Shown here: positions 33,342-42,373 of the stretch, piece by piece
Numbering within the stretch: the stretch's first letter is position 1
How the letters are laid out: each line of letters begins with the position of its first letter
Origin: Stagnimonas sp965279705
Lineage (GTDB): Bacteria; Pseudomonadota; Gammaproteobacteria; Nevskiales; Nevskiaceae
DNA: 64,000 nt
Reading direction: 5' to 3'
Assembly: GCA_965279705.1 (NCBI GenBank)
Contig: OZ257257.1
Location: forward strand, 1,178,001-1,242,000
Translations under genes and position numbers: made by a program
Notes under the pieces: generated by a model
The model's database searches: none
What the model was told of the DNA's origin: nothing
Seen by the model: only the letters and a program-made list of their open reading frames with translations

Positions 33342-35267
33342 TTAGTGAAGCGCAATCATTGCGATGAGACCAACTGCGCCCGCACCGGCGGCAAAGGCAT
33401 ACCAGCGCAGGTTGCCGGTTTGCGTCGCGGCGGCGAGGCTGTTGGCACCGCGCAGGGTGAGCGGGATGAGGCCGATGACCCAGTCCGCGATGTCGTTCTT
33501 GTTGATGGTGGCGGCCCAGACGAAAGGGCGCACGAACAGCTTGTCGTAGAGCCAGTCGAAGCCGAAGGCGCTCTTCCAGAACTGGCTGATGACTTTGGTG
33601 ACGCCGCCATTGGCGAGCGCAGCAGGGATGTCCGGCCGTTTGAGGAACAGGAACCAGCTGACGAAGATGCCCGCGAAGGAGACGGGGATGGGCAGGTAGG
33701 CGATCCAGGCCGGGCCATGTTCAGCGTGCTCGGCAGCGGGCAGCACGCTATCAAGCGGCAGGTGGATGAAGCCACCGATCAAGGCCATCACCAGCAGCAC
33801 CGCGAGCGGGATGTGGTGGTCGAGCGTCTTCGCGCCATGCGGCTCGTCCTTCGGTGACAGGCCGTGATGCGCGCCGTGGTCATCGTGACCGTGGGCGTGC
33901 TGCTCGGCCTTGCGCCAGCGTTCCGGGCCGAAGAAGACGATGAAGATCAGACGGAAGCTGTAGACGCCGGTGAGGAAGGCGCCGAACAAGCCAGCCAGCC
34001 AGAGGTTGGTGTGACCACTCAGATAAGCCTCGTGCAGGATGGCATCCTTCGAGAAGAACCCGGAGGTGAGCGGGAAGGCGCAGAGCGCCAGCGTGCCGAT
34101 CAACATGCACCAGTAGATGAAGGGGATGTGCTTGCGCAGGTTGCCCATGCGGAAGATGTTCTGCTCGTGGTGCATGGCCAGAATCACCGAGCCGGACGAG
34201 AGGAACAGCAGCGCCTTGAAGAAGGCATGCGTCATCAGGTGGAACACGGCGGGCTGGTAGGCGCCCACACCCTCGGCCAGGAACATGTAGCCGATCTGGC
34301 TCATGGTGGAGTAGGCCAGGATCTTCTTGATGTCGGTCTGCATCACAGCGATGAAGCCGGCCATGATGAGCGTGAGTGCGCCGATGGTGCCGACGCATTG
34401 CAGCGCAAACGGCGAGAGATCGAAGATCGCGTGCGTACGGGCGATGAGATACACACCGGCCGTCACCATCGTCGCCGCATGGATGAGTGCGGATACCGGC
34501 GTGGGGCCAGCCATCGCATCCGGTAGCCAGGTTTGCAGCGGCAACTGTGCGGACTTGCCCACAGCACCACCCAGCAGCAGCAGGGCAACGACCGTCGCAC
34601 CTGTGGCACCGACACCATTCACCACCGGCCAGGCGGCAGGGGCGAGCACGGCCAACTCCTGAATGTTGAGCGTGCCGAACTCGCGGAACAGGATGAACAG
34701 CGCGATGGCCATGAAGGTATCGCCGACGCGGGTGATGACGAAGGCCTTGCGGGCGGCCGCGCCATTGGCGGCGTCGTGATACCAGAAACCGATCAGCAGG
34801 TAGCTCGCCAGCCCCACACCTTCCCAGCCGAAATACAGGAACAAGAGGTTATCGCCGAGCACCAGGAACAACATGCTCGCCACGAACAGGTTCATGTAGC
34901 TGAAGAAGCGCGCGAAGCCCGCATCGCCGCGCATGTACCAGCTGGCGAACAGGTGGATGAAGAAGCCCACGCCGGTGATCACCCCCAGCATGGTCAGCGA
35001 CAGCGCATCCAGATGCAGCGCGAAGCTGGGCTGAAACGTGCCGACGCTCATCCACTGCCAGAGCGTGACGACGACGCTACCGCCCTGCGGCGGGTTGCTC
35101 AGGAAATCGAAGCCGACGAGAAGCGTGGTGAGCGCGGAGATGCCGACCGAGCCGACGCCGATGACGGCGGCGAGGTTCTCGGAAATCTTGCTGCGCGAGA
35201 ACGCCAGCAGGATGAAGCCGAGCAGGGGGGCTGCAAAGGTGAGAGGCAGGAGATTGAGCATTTGCAT
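33342..35267 (-). CDS. nuoL: NADH-quinone oxidoreductase subunit L
   Basis: A 641-residue membrane subunit at the distal end of the complex I arm, including the C-terminal lateral helix. Recognisable parts are YFGWEGVGLASYLLIGFW, GKSAQLPLQTWLPDAMAGPT PVSALIHAATMVTAG and AYSTMSQIGYMFLAEG. The central loop has a histidine-rich run (EQHAHGHDDHGAHHG). Its ATG overlaps the nuoK stop by one base (TAATG). MQM offers two possible starts two codons apart. Confidence 0.97.
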   Translation of the reverse strand: MQMLNLLPLTFAAPLLGFILLAFSRSKISENLAAVIGVGSVGISALTTLLVGFDFLSNPPQGGSVVVTLWQWMSVGTFQPSFALHLDALSLTMLGVITGVGFFIHLFASWYMRGDAGFARFFSYMNLFVASMLFLVLGDNLLFLYFGWEGVGLASYLLIGFWYHDAANGAAARKAFVITRVGDTFMAIALFILFREFGTLNIQELAVLAPAAWPVVNGVGATGATVVALLLLGGAVGKSAQLPLQTWLPDAMAGPTPVSALIHAATMVTAGVYLIARTHAIFDLSPFALQCVGTIGALTLIMAGFIAVMQTDIKKILAYSTMSQIGYMFLAEGVGAYQPAVFHLMTHAFFKALLFLSSGSVILAMHHEQNIFRMGNLRKHIPFIYWCMLIGTLALCAFPLTSGFFSKDAILHEAYLSGHTNLWLAGLFGAFLTGVYSFRLIFIVFFGPERWRKAEQHAHGHDDHGAHHGLSPKDEPHGAKTLDHHIPLAVLLVMALIGGFIHLPLDSVLPAAEHAEHGPAWIAYLPIPVSFAGIFVSWFLFLKRPDIPAALANGGVTKVISQFWKSAFGFDWLYDKLFVRPFVWAATINKNDIADWVIGLIPLTLRGANSLAAATQTGNLRWYAFAAGAGAVGLIAMIALH

Positions 35268-35584
35268 TAGCCCTTCATCGTGCTGGCGGCGTCGATGTCC
35301 AGCGTCTTGAAGCGGCGATAGAGCTGGATCAAGAGCGCGAGGCCAACCGAGGCCTCAGCCGCTGCGAGCGTGAGGATGAGGATGAACATGATCTGCCCAT
35401 CCGGCGAAGCCCAGCGGCTGCCGGCGACGATGAAAGCGAGGCCCGCCGCGTTCAACATGATTTCGAGCGACATCAGCATGAACAGCATGTCGCGGCGGGT
35501 GAGCAGGCCGAAAAAGCCGACAGTAAACAGGGTTGCCGCCAGCAGCAGGCCGTGCTCCATCGGTATGGCGCTAATGGCATTCAT
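35267..35584 (-). CDS. nuoK: NADH-quinone oxidoreductase subunit K
   Basis: A 105-residue, three-helix subunit of the complex I membrane arm. LLTRRDMLFMLMSLEIMLNAAGLAF holds the conserved glutamate of helix 2 and AAAEASVGLALLIQLYR that of helix 3, both part of the proton path. Length and C-terminus (LDIDAASTMKG) match the E. coli protein. It overlaps nuoJ by 4 bp (ATGA); an internal ATG at 35560 is a less likely start. Confidence 0.97.
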   Translation of the reverse strand: MNAISAIPMEHGLLLAATLFTVGFFGLLTRRDMLFMLMSLEIMLNAAGLAFIVAGSRWASPDGQIMFILILTLAAAEASVGLALLIQLYRRFKTLDIDAASTMKG

Positions 35585-36159
35585 GCGGCGTCGTCCTTAC
35601 CCAGGTGATAGGCGGCGACGAGGCCGGCGAGCAGCATCATCGAGGCGAGTTCGACAGCCAAAAGATAAGGGCCGTAGAGAGCGATGCCGACAGCTTTGGC
35701 CGAGACTTCCTGCATGCCGGCGGGCGTCATGAAGCCGCCCTTGGGCCAGAGCAGTTGCACCATCTGCCAGAGCAGCGCCGATGCCAAGAGGGCGGGGCCA
35801 ATCCAAGCGCCTGGCGAAAGCCATTTGCGCTCCTGTTCGGAGGTCTTGCGGCCGAGGTTGAGCATCATCACCACGAACACGAACAGCACCAGAATCGCCC
35901 CGGCGTAGACGATCACTTCAAGTGCGGCCGCAAACGGCGCACCAAGCGTGAAGAAGATCACCGCAATCGAGAGCAGCGAAAGCACCAGATACAGCAGTGC
36001 GTGCACGGGATTGGTGTTGATGACGACCATGATCGTCGCAAACAGGGCGACGGCCGCCGCGACATAGAACGGCGCGCGCGGACCAGAGATCCAGGCCAGT
36101 GCCACCAGTGCGACGGCGACCAGAAAGTAGGACATGCCGTTGACAATAAAGTCTTTCAT
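35581..36159 (-). CDS. nuoJ: NADH-quinone oxidoreductase subunit J
   Basis: A 192-residue membrane subunit of complex I with five helices. The segment NPVHALLYLVLSLLSIAVIFF and the helix 3 region ALEVIVYAGAILVLFVFVVMML, including its conserved pi-bulge tyrosine-glycine region, are diagnostic. The frame is open far upstream across nuoI, but the ATG at 36159 (MKDFIVNGMSYFL) is the real start: it lies 10 bp after nuoI and begins the first helix. Confidence 0.96.
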   Translation of the reverse strand: MKDFIVNGMSYFLVAVALVALAWISGPRAPFYVAAAVALFATIMVVINTNPVHALLYLVLSLLSIAVIFFTLGAPFAAALEVIVYAGAILVLFVFVVMMLNLGRKTSEQERKWLSPGAWIGPALLASALLWQMVQLLWPKGGFMTPAGMQEVSAKAVGIALYGPYLLAVELASMMLLAGLVAAYHLGKDDAA

Positions 36160-36169
36160 TTCTTGGCCT

Positions 36170-36715
36170 TCATGGCAGCAGGCTCTTGAGATCAATCGGG
36201 GCCGATTCGTTGGCGGCTTCGCCCTTGGCCTTGCCGCTGATCGACATGCCGGCGTGGCGGTAGAAGTTGTAGTCGGGATACTTGCCGGGGCCGTTGATGA
36301 GCAGATGCTCTTTTTCGTAGACGAGGTTCTGGCGGTTGTATTCGGCCAGTTCGTAGTCGGGCGTGAGCTGGATCGCCGTGGTAGGGCAGGCCTCTTCGCA
36401 CAGGCCACAGAAGATGCAGCGCGAGAAATTGATGCGGAAGAACTCTGGATACCAGCGGCCGTCTTCCTTCTCGGCCTTTTGCAGACTGATGCAGCCGACC
36501 GGGCAGGCCACCGCGCAGAGGTTGCAGGCCACACAACGCTCTTCCCCATCGGGGTCGCGGGTGAGGATGATGCGGCCGCGATAGCGCGGCGGCACGTAGG
36601 GTTTCACTTCCGGGTAGCTGATGGTGTCGCGCTTGGCGAAGCTGTGCATGAAGATCAGCCCGATGCTGCGCAGCTGCGTCCAGATGCCCCAGAGAACGGC
36701 TTTCAATTGGCTCAT
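36170..36715 (-). CDS. nuoI: NADH-quinone oxidoreductase subunit I (two 4Fe-4S clusters)
   Basis: A 181-residue peripheral-arm subunit that carries clusters N6a and N6b. Two ferredoxin motifs are complete: CVACNLCAVACP (C61, C64, C67, C71) and CIFCGLCEEACP (C100, C103, C106, C110). Like the E. coli protein, it has an N-terminal amphipathic stretch (LKAVLWGIWTQLRSIGLIFM) at the membrane interface. It lies 3 bp after nuoH. Confidence 0.97.
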   Translation of the reverse strand: MSQLKAVLWGIWTQLRSIGLIFMHSFAKRDTISYPEVKPYVPPRYRGRIILTRDPDGEERCVACNLCAVACPVGCISLQKAEKEDGRWYPEFFRINFSRCIFCGLCEEACPTTAIQLTPDYELAEYNRQNLVYEKEHLLINGPGKYPDYNFYRHAGMSISGKAKGEAANESAPIDLKSLLP

Positions 36716-36718
36716 GGT

Positions 36719-37711
36719 TTATGCCCCCGCGCGCCAGAGCACGACGGCCCCGGTCACGAGCAGGTTGAGGAGAGAGAGCGGCAGGCACCACAGCCAGGCC
36801 GCCGACATGATCTGGTCATAGCGCGGGCGGGGCAGGGCAGCGCGCACCAGGATGTAGAGGCACATGAACAGGAAGGTCTTGACGGCGAACCAGACGAAGG
36901 GGATGTGCTCGGTCCAGAACGGCCCGTGCCAGCCGCCGAAGAACAGCACGGTGGTGAGCGAAGAGACCATCACGATGCCGACGTATTCGCTGACCATGAA
37001 CATGCCGAACTTCATGCCCGAATACTCGGTGTGATAACCCTGCACCAGTTCCGATTCGGCTTCGGGCAGATCGAACGGCGTGCGGTGGACGACCGCAAGC
37101 ATGGCCGGCACCCAGACCAGAAAGCCCAGGAACTGCGGCACCACGTTCCACAAACCCTCTTGGGCGGCGACGATATCGCGCAGATTGAATGACCCGGCCT
37201 GAATCACTACGCCCATGAGCGCCAGGCCCATGAACACTTCGTAGCTGATGGTCTGTGCCGTGCTGCGCAGGCCGCCCAGCAGCGAATACTTGCTGTTGCT
37301 GGCCCAGCCACCCAGCATCACCGCGTAGACGGCGAGGCCCGCGATGGCGAGGAAGAAAAGCAATGCCAGATTGGCATTGGAGACACCCCAGGTCGGCGTC
37401 ATCGGGATGAAGATGAAGCCCAGCATCATCAAGCTCATCGCCAGGAAGGGTGCGAGCACGAAGGTGAACTTGTCAGCGAAGGGCGGCAGCCAATCTTCCT
37501 TGAAGAAGATCTTCAGCATGTCGGCGATGACCTGACCCAAGCCAAACGGGCCGACGCGATTCGGGCCGTAGCGGTCTTGCCAGAGGGCCAGCAGGCGGCG
37601 CTCCAGCCAGATCATGTAGGCGGCGGTGAGCACCATGCCGAGCAGGCTAACGATGGCCTTGACCACGCCCCAGAAGATGGCGGCGAGTTCGGGAGTGATC
37701 CACGAGAACAT
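36719..37711 (-). CDS. nuoH: NADH-quinone oxidoreductase subunit H
   Basis: A 330-residue membrane subunit with eight helices, forming the quinone chamber at the junction of the two arms. Family signatures are WLERRLLALWQDRYGPNRVGPFGLGQ near the start and the region RTPFDLPEAESELVQGYHTEY, both rich in charged residues used in coupling. Length matches E. coli (325). Spacing is 4 bp to nuoG and 3 bp to nuoI. Confidence 0.97.
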   Translation of the reverse strand: MFSWITPELAAIFWGVVKAIVSLLGMVLTAAYMIWLERRLLALWQDRYGPNRVGPFGLGQVIADMLKIFFKEDWLPPFADKFTFVLAPFLAMSLMMLGFIFIPMTPTWGVSNANLALLFFLAIAGLAVYAVMLGGWASNSKYSLLGGLRSTAQTISYEVFMGLALMGVVIQAGSFNLRDIVAAQEGLWNVVPQFLGFLVWVPAMLAVVHRTPFDLPEAESELVQGYHTEYSGMKFGMFMVSEYVGIVMVSSLTTVLFFGGWHGPFWTEHIPFVWFAVKTFLFMCLYILVRAALPRPRYDQIMSAAWLWCLPLSLLNLLVTGAVVLWRAGA

Positions 37712-37715
37712 GCGA

Positions 37716-40415
37716 TCAGGCTCCCTTGCTCAGACGCACACTGGCGCCGGCAGTCAGCGGCGGAATGCCCGCGAGGCCAACGGGCAAACCGACGCTGCCC
37801 TGCGGCAGATCGACACGCACCTTGGCAGGCAGACTCAGCACGTATTCGCCCAGCTCGACGCGGGTGAGTGACTGGTGTTCGATGCCGAGGCGTTGGGCAT
37901 CCGCGACATTGATCGCGACATAAGCCTGCGGGATGCGCTCCTGAATCGGCTTGGCCTTGGCAGAGAGTTCCTCGCTGCCGAAGTGCGAATGGATCGGCAG
38001 CACGGTGAGACCTTCAACGGCTTCGAGCTTGGCGGGGAAGTAGTCGGCGGCGCCGTTGTGCTTGAACAGATGCACGCCGGAGTCGCCGCCCTTCATGGCA
38101 CCGCCGACTTCGGCCTGGAACTTGTTCCAGGCCGAGGGAGAGTTCCAGCCTGGTGACCAGGCGAAGGGGATCAGCGCAGCAGGACGGGTGACGGCGTGGG
38201 TGCTGTTCACGCCTTCCATCGAGAAGGCGAGCGCGGAGTCGGCGTCCTGCGTCGCACGCGGCTCGTGCACGAACACGTTCGCGCGCATCGCGGTGCGGCC
38301 GGATTGGCGCTGCGGCGCGCGGGCGAGCTTCGCACCTTGCAGGCGGAAGCTGGCATCGGGTGCGGCGGCAGCAATGCCTTTCAGCACCGGCAGGCTGGCC
38401 TCGGCATCGGCAATCACGGCATCGAGATTGGCCCAGGCGGGCTGGCCGAGGGCTAAGCGCACTTCGCTGATCCAGCGCCAGCTTTCCTGCGTCGCCACAT
38501 GGCGGTCGTAGTAGGCGGGGTCGAAGTTCTGGAAGCTGCGCTGGGCGCGGCCCTCGAAGTTGACGAAGGTGCCGTCGCCTTCGGCGAAGCTGGCGGCGGG
38601 CAGCAGGAGCGCAGCGGTTGCAGTGGTCGCGGTCTGCTGATGGTCGAGCGCGATCACCGTGCATTTGGCGAGCGACTCGTCCAGCAGCGTCGCGGTGGCG
38701 CGGCGGCTGAGGTCGTTTTCCAGCACCAGCACCACGCTCTGCGCCTGTGCGGCCTTGGCGAGGGCGGCTTCGATGGCAGGTGCGTTGAAAAGTGCCAAGC
38801 CGAAGCTGTTGGCTTCGGGAATAGCCAGGCTGATCGCGGTGGTCTCGACCACTTTCTTCAGTGCGAAGGCGACATTGGCGGCGGCTTCGATGAGTGCCAC
38901 AGAGCCGCAGCCGGTGCCGCTGACGACCAGCGGATTCTTTGCCGCTTTCAGCGTATCGGCGATGCGTTGGGCCAAGGCGGCAGTCTCTGCATTCACCTTG
39001 GCAGTCGGCGCATTGGCATCAAGCGCGTGCGTGACCGCCTGAGCGAGCAGCACCAGATCGTTGACCGAAGCGCGGTGCGCCACGGCAGCCATCTCATCCA
39101 GCTTGGTGGCAACCGGTGTGGCGATGAACAGCGGGTTCAGCGCGTGCTGCGCGATATCGTTGGCGGAGTTGGCTTGCCATTCCGGCACGCGCTTCTCGGC
39201 GGACATCGTGGCAAGCATGCCGCGCGCAGCCTGGCGCAGGGCCAGGGCCACGCGGGCGGCGGTGCCGAGCGTGTCTTCGCCGAGCACGAACACGGCGTCG
39301 GATTTCTCGATGCGCTTGATGGTGGCAGCAGGCACCGGGCCATCGCGCAGCACCTTCAGGCAGAGCGCGGTGAGGGCCGAGTCCTGGGCGGAAACGCCAG
39401 CGTAGAAGTTGTCAGCACCGACCAGCGCGCGCAAGGCAAAGTTGGCTTCGAGGCTCGCACGCGGCGAGCCGATGCCGATCAGCGGCTTGTGGCCGCCGAG
39501 CACGGCGGCGGCCTGTGCGATGGCATCGGTCTTGTTGAGGGCGATCCACTTGCCCTCGCGCTTGATCAGCGCGTGGCGGGGACGATCTTCGGAATTAACG
39601 TGGCCGTAGCCGAAGCGGCCACGGTCGCAGAGAAAGTAGCCGTTGAGTTCGCTGTGATAGCGGTTCTCGATACGGCGCACCTCGCCGTAGCGCTCGCCGG
39701 GCGAGATGTTGCAGCCCACCGCGCAGCCGGTGCAGATGGCGGGCGCGAACTGCATGTCCCATTTGCGGGTGTAGTGCTCGCTGTGGGTCTTGTCGGTGAA
39801 CACGCCGGTGGGGCAGACCTCGGTGAGATTGCCGCTGAACTCGCTCTCCAGCACGCCGTCCTCACTGCGGCCGAAGTAGACGCGCGAGGCCGAGCCGAAC
39901 ACGCCCAGATCCTTGCCGCCAGCGTAGTCCTTGTAATAGCGCACGCAGCGGTAGCAGCTGATGCAGCGGTTCATCTCGTGGCCGATGAAGGGGCCGAGAT
40001 ACTGGTTGTTATGGGTGCGCTTGGTGAAGCGGTAATCGCGGCTGTGATGGCCAGTCATCACCGTCATGTCTTGCAGATGGCAGTGGCCGCCTTCCTCGCA
40101 CACGGGGCAGTCGTGCGGGTGGTTGGTCATCAAGAGGGCGACCATCGCCTCGCGGAACTCCTTGGCTTCCTCATCCGCAATCGAGATGTAGGTGCCATCG
40201 CTCGCAGGCGTCATACAGGACATGACGATGCGGCCGTTCTTGTCGTCGGCATCCTTGAATTGCTTGACCGCGCACTGACGGCAGCTGCCGACGCTGCCCA
40301 GCGCCGGGTGCCAGCAGAAGTAGGAGATATCGAGGCCCAGCGACAAGCAGGCCTGGAGCAGATTGTCTGCCCCATTGACCTCGTGAACCTTGCCTTCAAC
40401 GTGAATCTTGGCCAT
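37716..40415 (-). CDS. nuoG: NADH-quinone oxidoreductase subunit G
   Basis: An 899-residue E. coli-type NuoG, the largest subunit of the peripheral arm. The N-terminus binds a 2Fe-2S cluster (CWHPALGSVGSCRQC and downstream MSC), a His-ligated 4Fe-4S cluster (HPHDCPVCEEGGHCHLQD) and another 4Fe-4S cluster (CISCYRCVRYYK with EVCPTG). The extra off-path cluster N7 is also present (CTGCAVGC, with a fourth cysteine in FLCDRG). The remainder is a degenerate molybdopterin-oxidoreductase fold without cofactor. It starts 54 bp after nuoF, the largest gap inside the operon. Confidence 0.96.
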   Translation of the reverse strand: MAKIHVEGKVHEVNGADNLLQACLSLGLDISYFCWHPALGSVGSCRQCAVKQFKDADDKNGRIVMSCMTPASDGTYISIADEEAKEFREAMVALLMTNHPHDCPVCEEGGHCHLQDMTVMTGHHSRDYRFTKRTHNNQYLGPFIGHEMNRCISCYRCVRYYKDYAGGKDLGVFGSASRVYFGRSEDGVLESEFSGNLTEVCPTGVFTDKTHSEHYTRKWDMQFAPAICTGCAVGCNISPGERYGEVRRIENRYHSELNGYFLCDRGRFGYGHVNSEDRPRHALIKREGKWIALNKTDAIAQAAAVLGGHKPLIGIGSPRASLEANFALRALVGADNFYAGVSAQDSALTALCLKVLRDGPVPAATIKRIEKSDAVFVLGEDTLGTAARVALALRQAARGMLATMSAEKRVPEWQANSANDIAQHALNPLFIATPVATKLDEMAAVAHRASVNDLVLLAQAVTHALDANAPTAKVNAETAALAQRIADTLKAAKNPLVVSGTGCGSVALIEAAANVAFALKKVVETTAISLAIPEANSFGLALFNAPAIEAALAKAAQAQSVVLVLENDLSRRATATLLDESLAKCTVIALDHQQTATTATAALLLPAASFAEGDGTFVNFEGRAQRSFQNFDPAYYDRHVATQESWRWISEVRLALGQPAWANLDAVIADAEASLPVLKGIAAAAPDASFRLQGAKLARAPQRQSGRTAMRANVFVHEPRATQDADSALAFSMEGVNSTHAVTRPAALIPFAWSPGWNSPSAWNKFQAEVGGAMKGGDSGVHLFKHNGAADYFPAKLEAVEGLTVLPIHSHFGSEELSAKAKPIQERIPQAYVAINVADAQRLGIEHQSLTRVELGEYVLSLPAKVRVDLPQGSVGLPVGLAGIPPLTAGASVRLSKGA

Positions 40416-40469
40416 GAATCCTGTGCCTTATTTGTGGTGCTACGATGCGATATAGCTGAGGTGTCACGC

Positions 40470-41858
40470 TTACTGGTTGACCCACTTCATGCGTTCTTTG
40501 GCGTATTCGGCTTTGACCCCAACGCCGTGCTCCGGCAACACGCACACATCAACCTCATCAAGCGCCTTGGTCACTGCCATGCCTGCTTCAAACTCGTGGC
40601 GGAAATACTTGAGTGCCGATTGCAGCGGTTCCATCGCACCCGGCGCGTGGGCGCAGAAGGTGCGGCCAGGGCCAAGCCAGCGGGTGAGCTTGCTCAGAGT
40701 GTTGATGTCGCTAGGCTGACCTTCGCCCGCCTCGATGGCGCGCATGATCTTCACCGTCCACGGCAGACCATCGCGGCAGGGCGTACACCAGCCGCAGCTC
40801 TCGCGCGCCATGAACTCTTCGAGATTGCGCACCGCGCTAACGATGCTCTGATCTTCGTTGACCACGGTGATCAGCCCCGTGCCCATGCGCGAACCGGCCT
40901 TGCTGATGGTGTCGAAATCCATCGCCAGATCGAGATGTTCCGGCAGCAGGAAGTCGGTCGAAGCGCCTCCGGGCAGCCAGGCCTTGAGCTTCTTGCCGCC
41001 CTTCATACCGCCAGCGTGCACTTCGAGAATCTCGCGTGCCGAGGTGCCGATGGGCAGCTCCCAGACACCGCGCTTGTTGCTCAAGCCCGAGCAGCCGTAG
41101 AGCTTGGTGCCGCCATCCTTGCTCTTGCCTTGCGAGAGCGCTTTGAACCAGTCCGCGCCGTTGTTGACGATGTGCGGGATGTTGCACAGCGTCTCGACGT
41201 TATTGACGATGGTGGGCCGGCCCCAGAGGCCGGCGATCTGCGGGAATGGCGGCTTCGCACGCGGGTTGGCGCGGCGGCCTTCCAGCGAGTTGATGAGGGC
41301 GGTTTCTTCGCCGCAGATGTAGCGGCCGGCGCCGGTGTGGACATAGAGGTCGAAGCCCCACTCGCCACCGAGGATGTTCTTGCCGAGGTAGTTTTTGGCC
41401 TTCGCTTCGGCAATCGCCTTGTTAAGGCGCTCGGCGCAGAGCACGTATTCGCCGCGCAGAAAGATGTAGCCGAGATTCGCGCCAATCGCGTAGGCCGCGA
41501 CAGCCATCGCTTCAACGAGCTGGTGTGGTGCCTGCTCCATCAATAGACGATCTTTGAAGGTGCCGGGCTCCATCTCGTCGGCATTGCAGACGAGATACTT
41601 CGCGCCAGCATTCGGCCCCATCGGGATCAGCGACCACTTGATGCCGGTGGGGAAGCCCGCACCGCCACGGCCGCGCAGGTTGGCATCCTTGACCTTGCTC
41701 TGGATGTCCTGCGGTTGCAGCGTTTTCACCGCCGTCTTGAGAGCGGTATATCCGCCCTCGGCTTCGTAGCCGGCGAGGTCGAGCGGGCCTGCGGCGACGT
41801 CGATCAGGCGCGTCAGCGGCTTCTGGTATTGCGTATCGGTTGAGGATCGTAGGCTCAC
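40470..41858 (-). CDS. nuoF: NADH-quinone oxidoreductase subunit F (NADH and FMN site)
   Basis: A 462-residue flavoprotein that oxidises NADH, with FMN and one 4Fe-4S cluster (N3). RGRGGAGFPTG (62-72) is the nucleotide loop, and the cluster ligands are C355, C358 and C361 in ESCGWCTPCRDG plus C402 in GRTFCAHAPG, each four residues beyond the E. coli numbering. The start is GTG at 41858, which overlaps the nuoE stop by 4 bp (GTGA). Confidence 0.97.
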   Translation of the reverse strand: MSLRSSTDTQYQKPLTRLIDVAAGPLDLAGYEAEGGYTALKTAVKTLQPQDIQSKVKDANLRGRGGAGFPTGIKWSLIPMGPNAGAKYLVCNADEMEPGTFKDRLLMEQAPHQLVEAMAVAAYAIGANLGYIFLRGEYVLCAERLNKAIAEAKAKNYLGKNILGGEWGFDLYVHTGAGRYICGEETALINSLEGRRANPRAKPPFPQIAGLWGRPTIVNNVETLCNIPHIVNNGADWFKALSQGKSKDGGTKLYGCSGLSNKRGVWELPIGTSAREILEVHAGGMKGGKKLKAWLPGGASTDFLLPEHLDLAMDFDTISKAGSRMGTGLITVVNEDQSIVSAVRNLEEFMARESCGWCTPCRDGLPWTVKIMRAIEAGEGQPSDINTLSKLTRWLGPGRTFCAHAPGAMEPLQSALKYFRHEFEAGMAVTKALDEVDVCVLPEHGVGVKAEYAKERMKWVNQ

Positions 41859-42370
41859 GAATAAGCCTCCAGCAATTTGGAAACGTCAGCAGGCTCCACC
41901 GGCCCATGCAGGTCGTCGCCAATCATGAGCGCGGGGCCGCGGTCGCAGGCGCCGAGGCAGCAGATGGGCAGCAGGGTGAAGCGATTGTCTTTGGTGGTTT
42001 GTCCCGGCTGTATGCCGAGCTGCTTGACCAGCTCGCCCCGTAGCTCGTCGTAGCCGGTGAGGTGGCAGCTGATGCTGTCGCAGACCAGGATGACGTTGCG
42101 CCCAACGGGGCGGCGGAAGATCAGCGAATAGAACGTCGCCACACCTTCGAGATCAGCCGCCGAGATGCCAATCGCCTCGGCCAGCACAGGGATGGCCTCG
42201 TCGCAGACATAGCCACGGCGCTTCTGCACGGCTTTCAGAGCATCGATGGAGGCGGCGCGCGAATCGGGGTAGTGACCGAGCGCGTGCTCAATGTCGTGGC
42301 GCTCGTCATCGCTCAGCACGAAGGGCTGGGCCTTGGGCAGATCAGCGAGTTTTAGTACGGGAGAGTTCAT
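41855..42370 (-). CDS. nuoE: NADH-quinone oxidoreductase subunit E (2Fe-2S)
   Basis: A 171-residue thioredoxin-like ferredoxin subunit binding cluster N1a through C97, C102 (CDSISCH), C138 and C142 (CLGACDRGP). An N-terminal helical bundle (AASIDALKAVQKRRGYV) precedes it. It partners with NuoF and NuoG in the NADH dehydrogenase module. It lies 3 bp after nuoCD and overlaps nuoF. Confidence 0.97.
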   Translation of the reverse strand: MNSPVLKLADLPKAQPFVLSDDERHDIEHALGHYPDSRAASIDALKAVQKRRGYVCDEAIPVLAEAIGISAADLEGVATFYSLIFRRPVGRNVILVCDSISCHLTGYDELRGELVKQLGIQPGQTTKDNRFTLLPICCLGACDRGPALMIGDDLHGPVEPADVSKLLEAYS

Positions 42371-42373
42371 GAC

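Noticed and set aside
38499..41546. Open frame of 1015 codons on the plus strand
   Set aside because: It is antisense to nuoF and nuoG, whose conserved cluster-binding motifs prove the minus-strand frames. Long antisense frames are expected in GC-rich coding DNA, and the translation is low-complexity.
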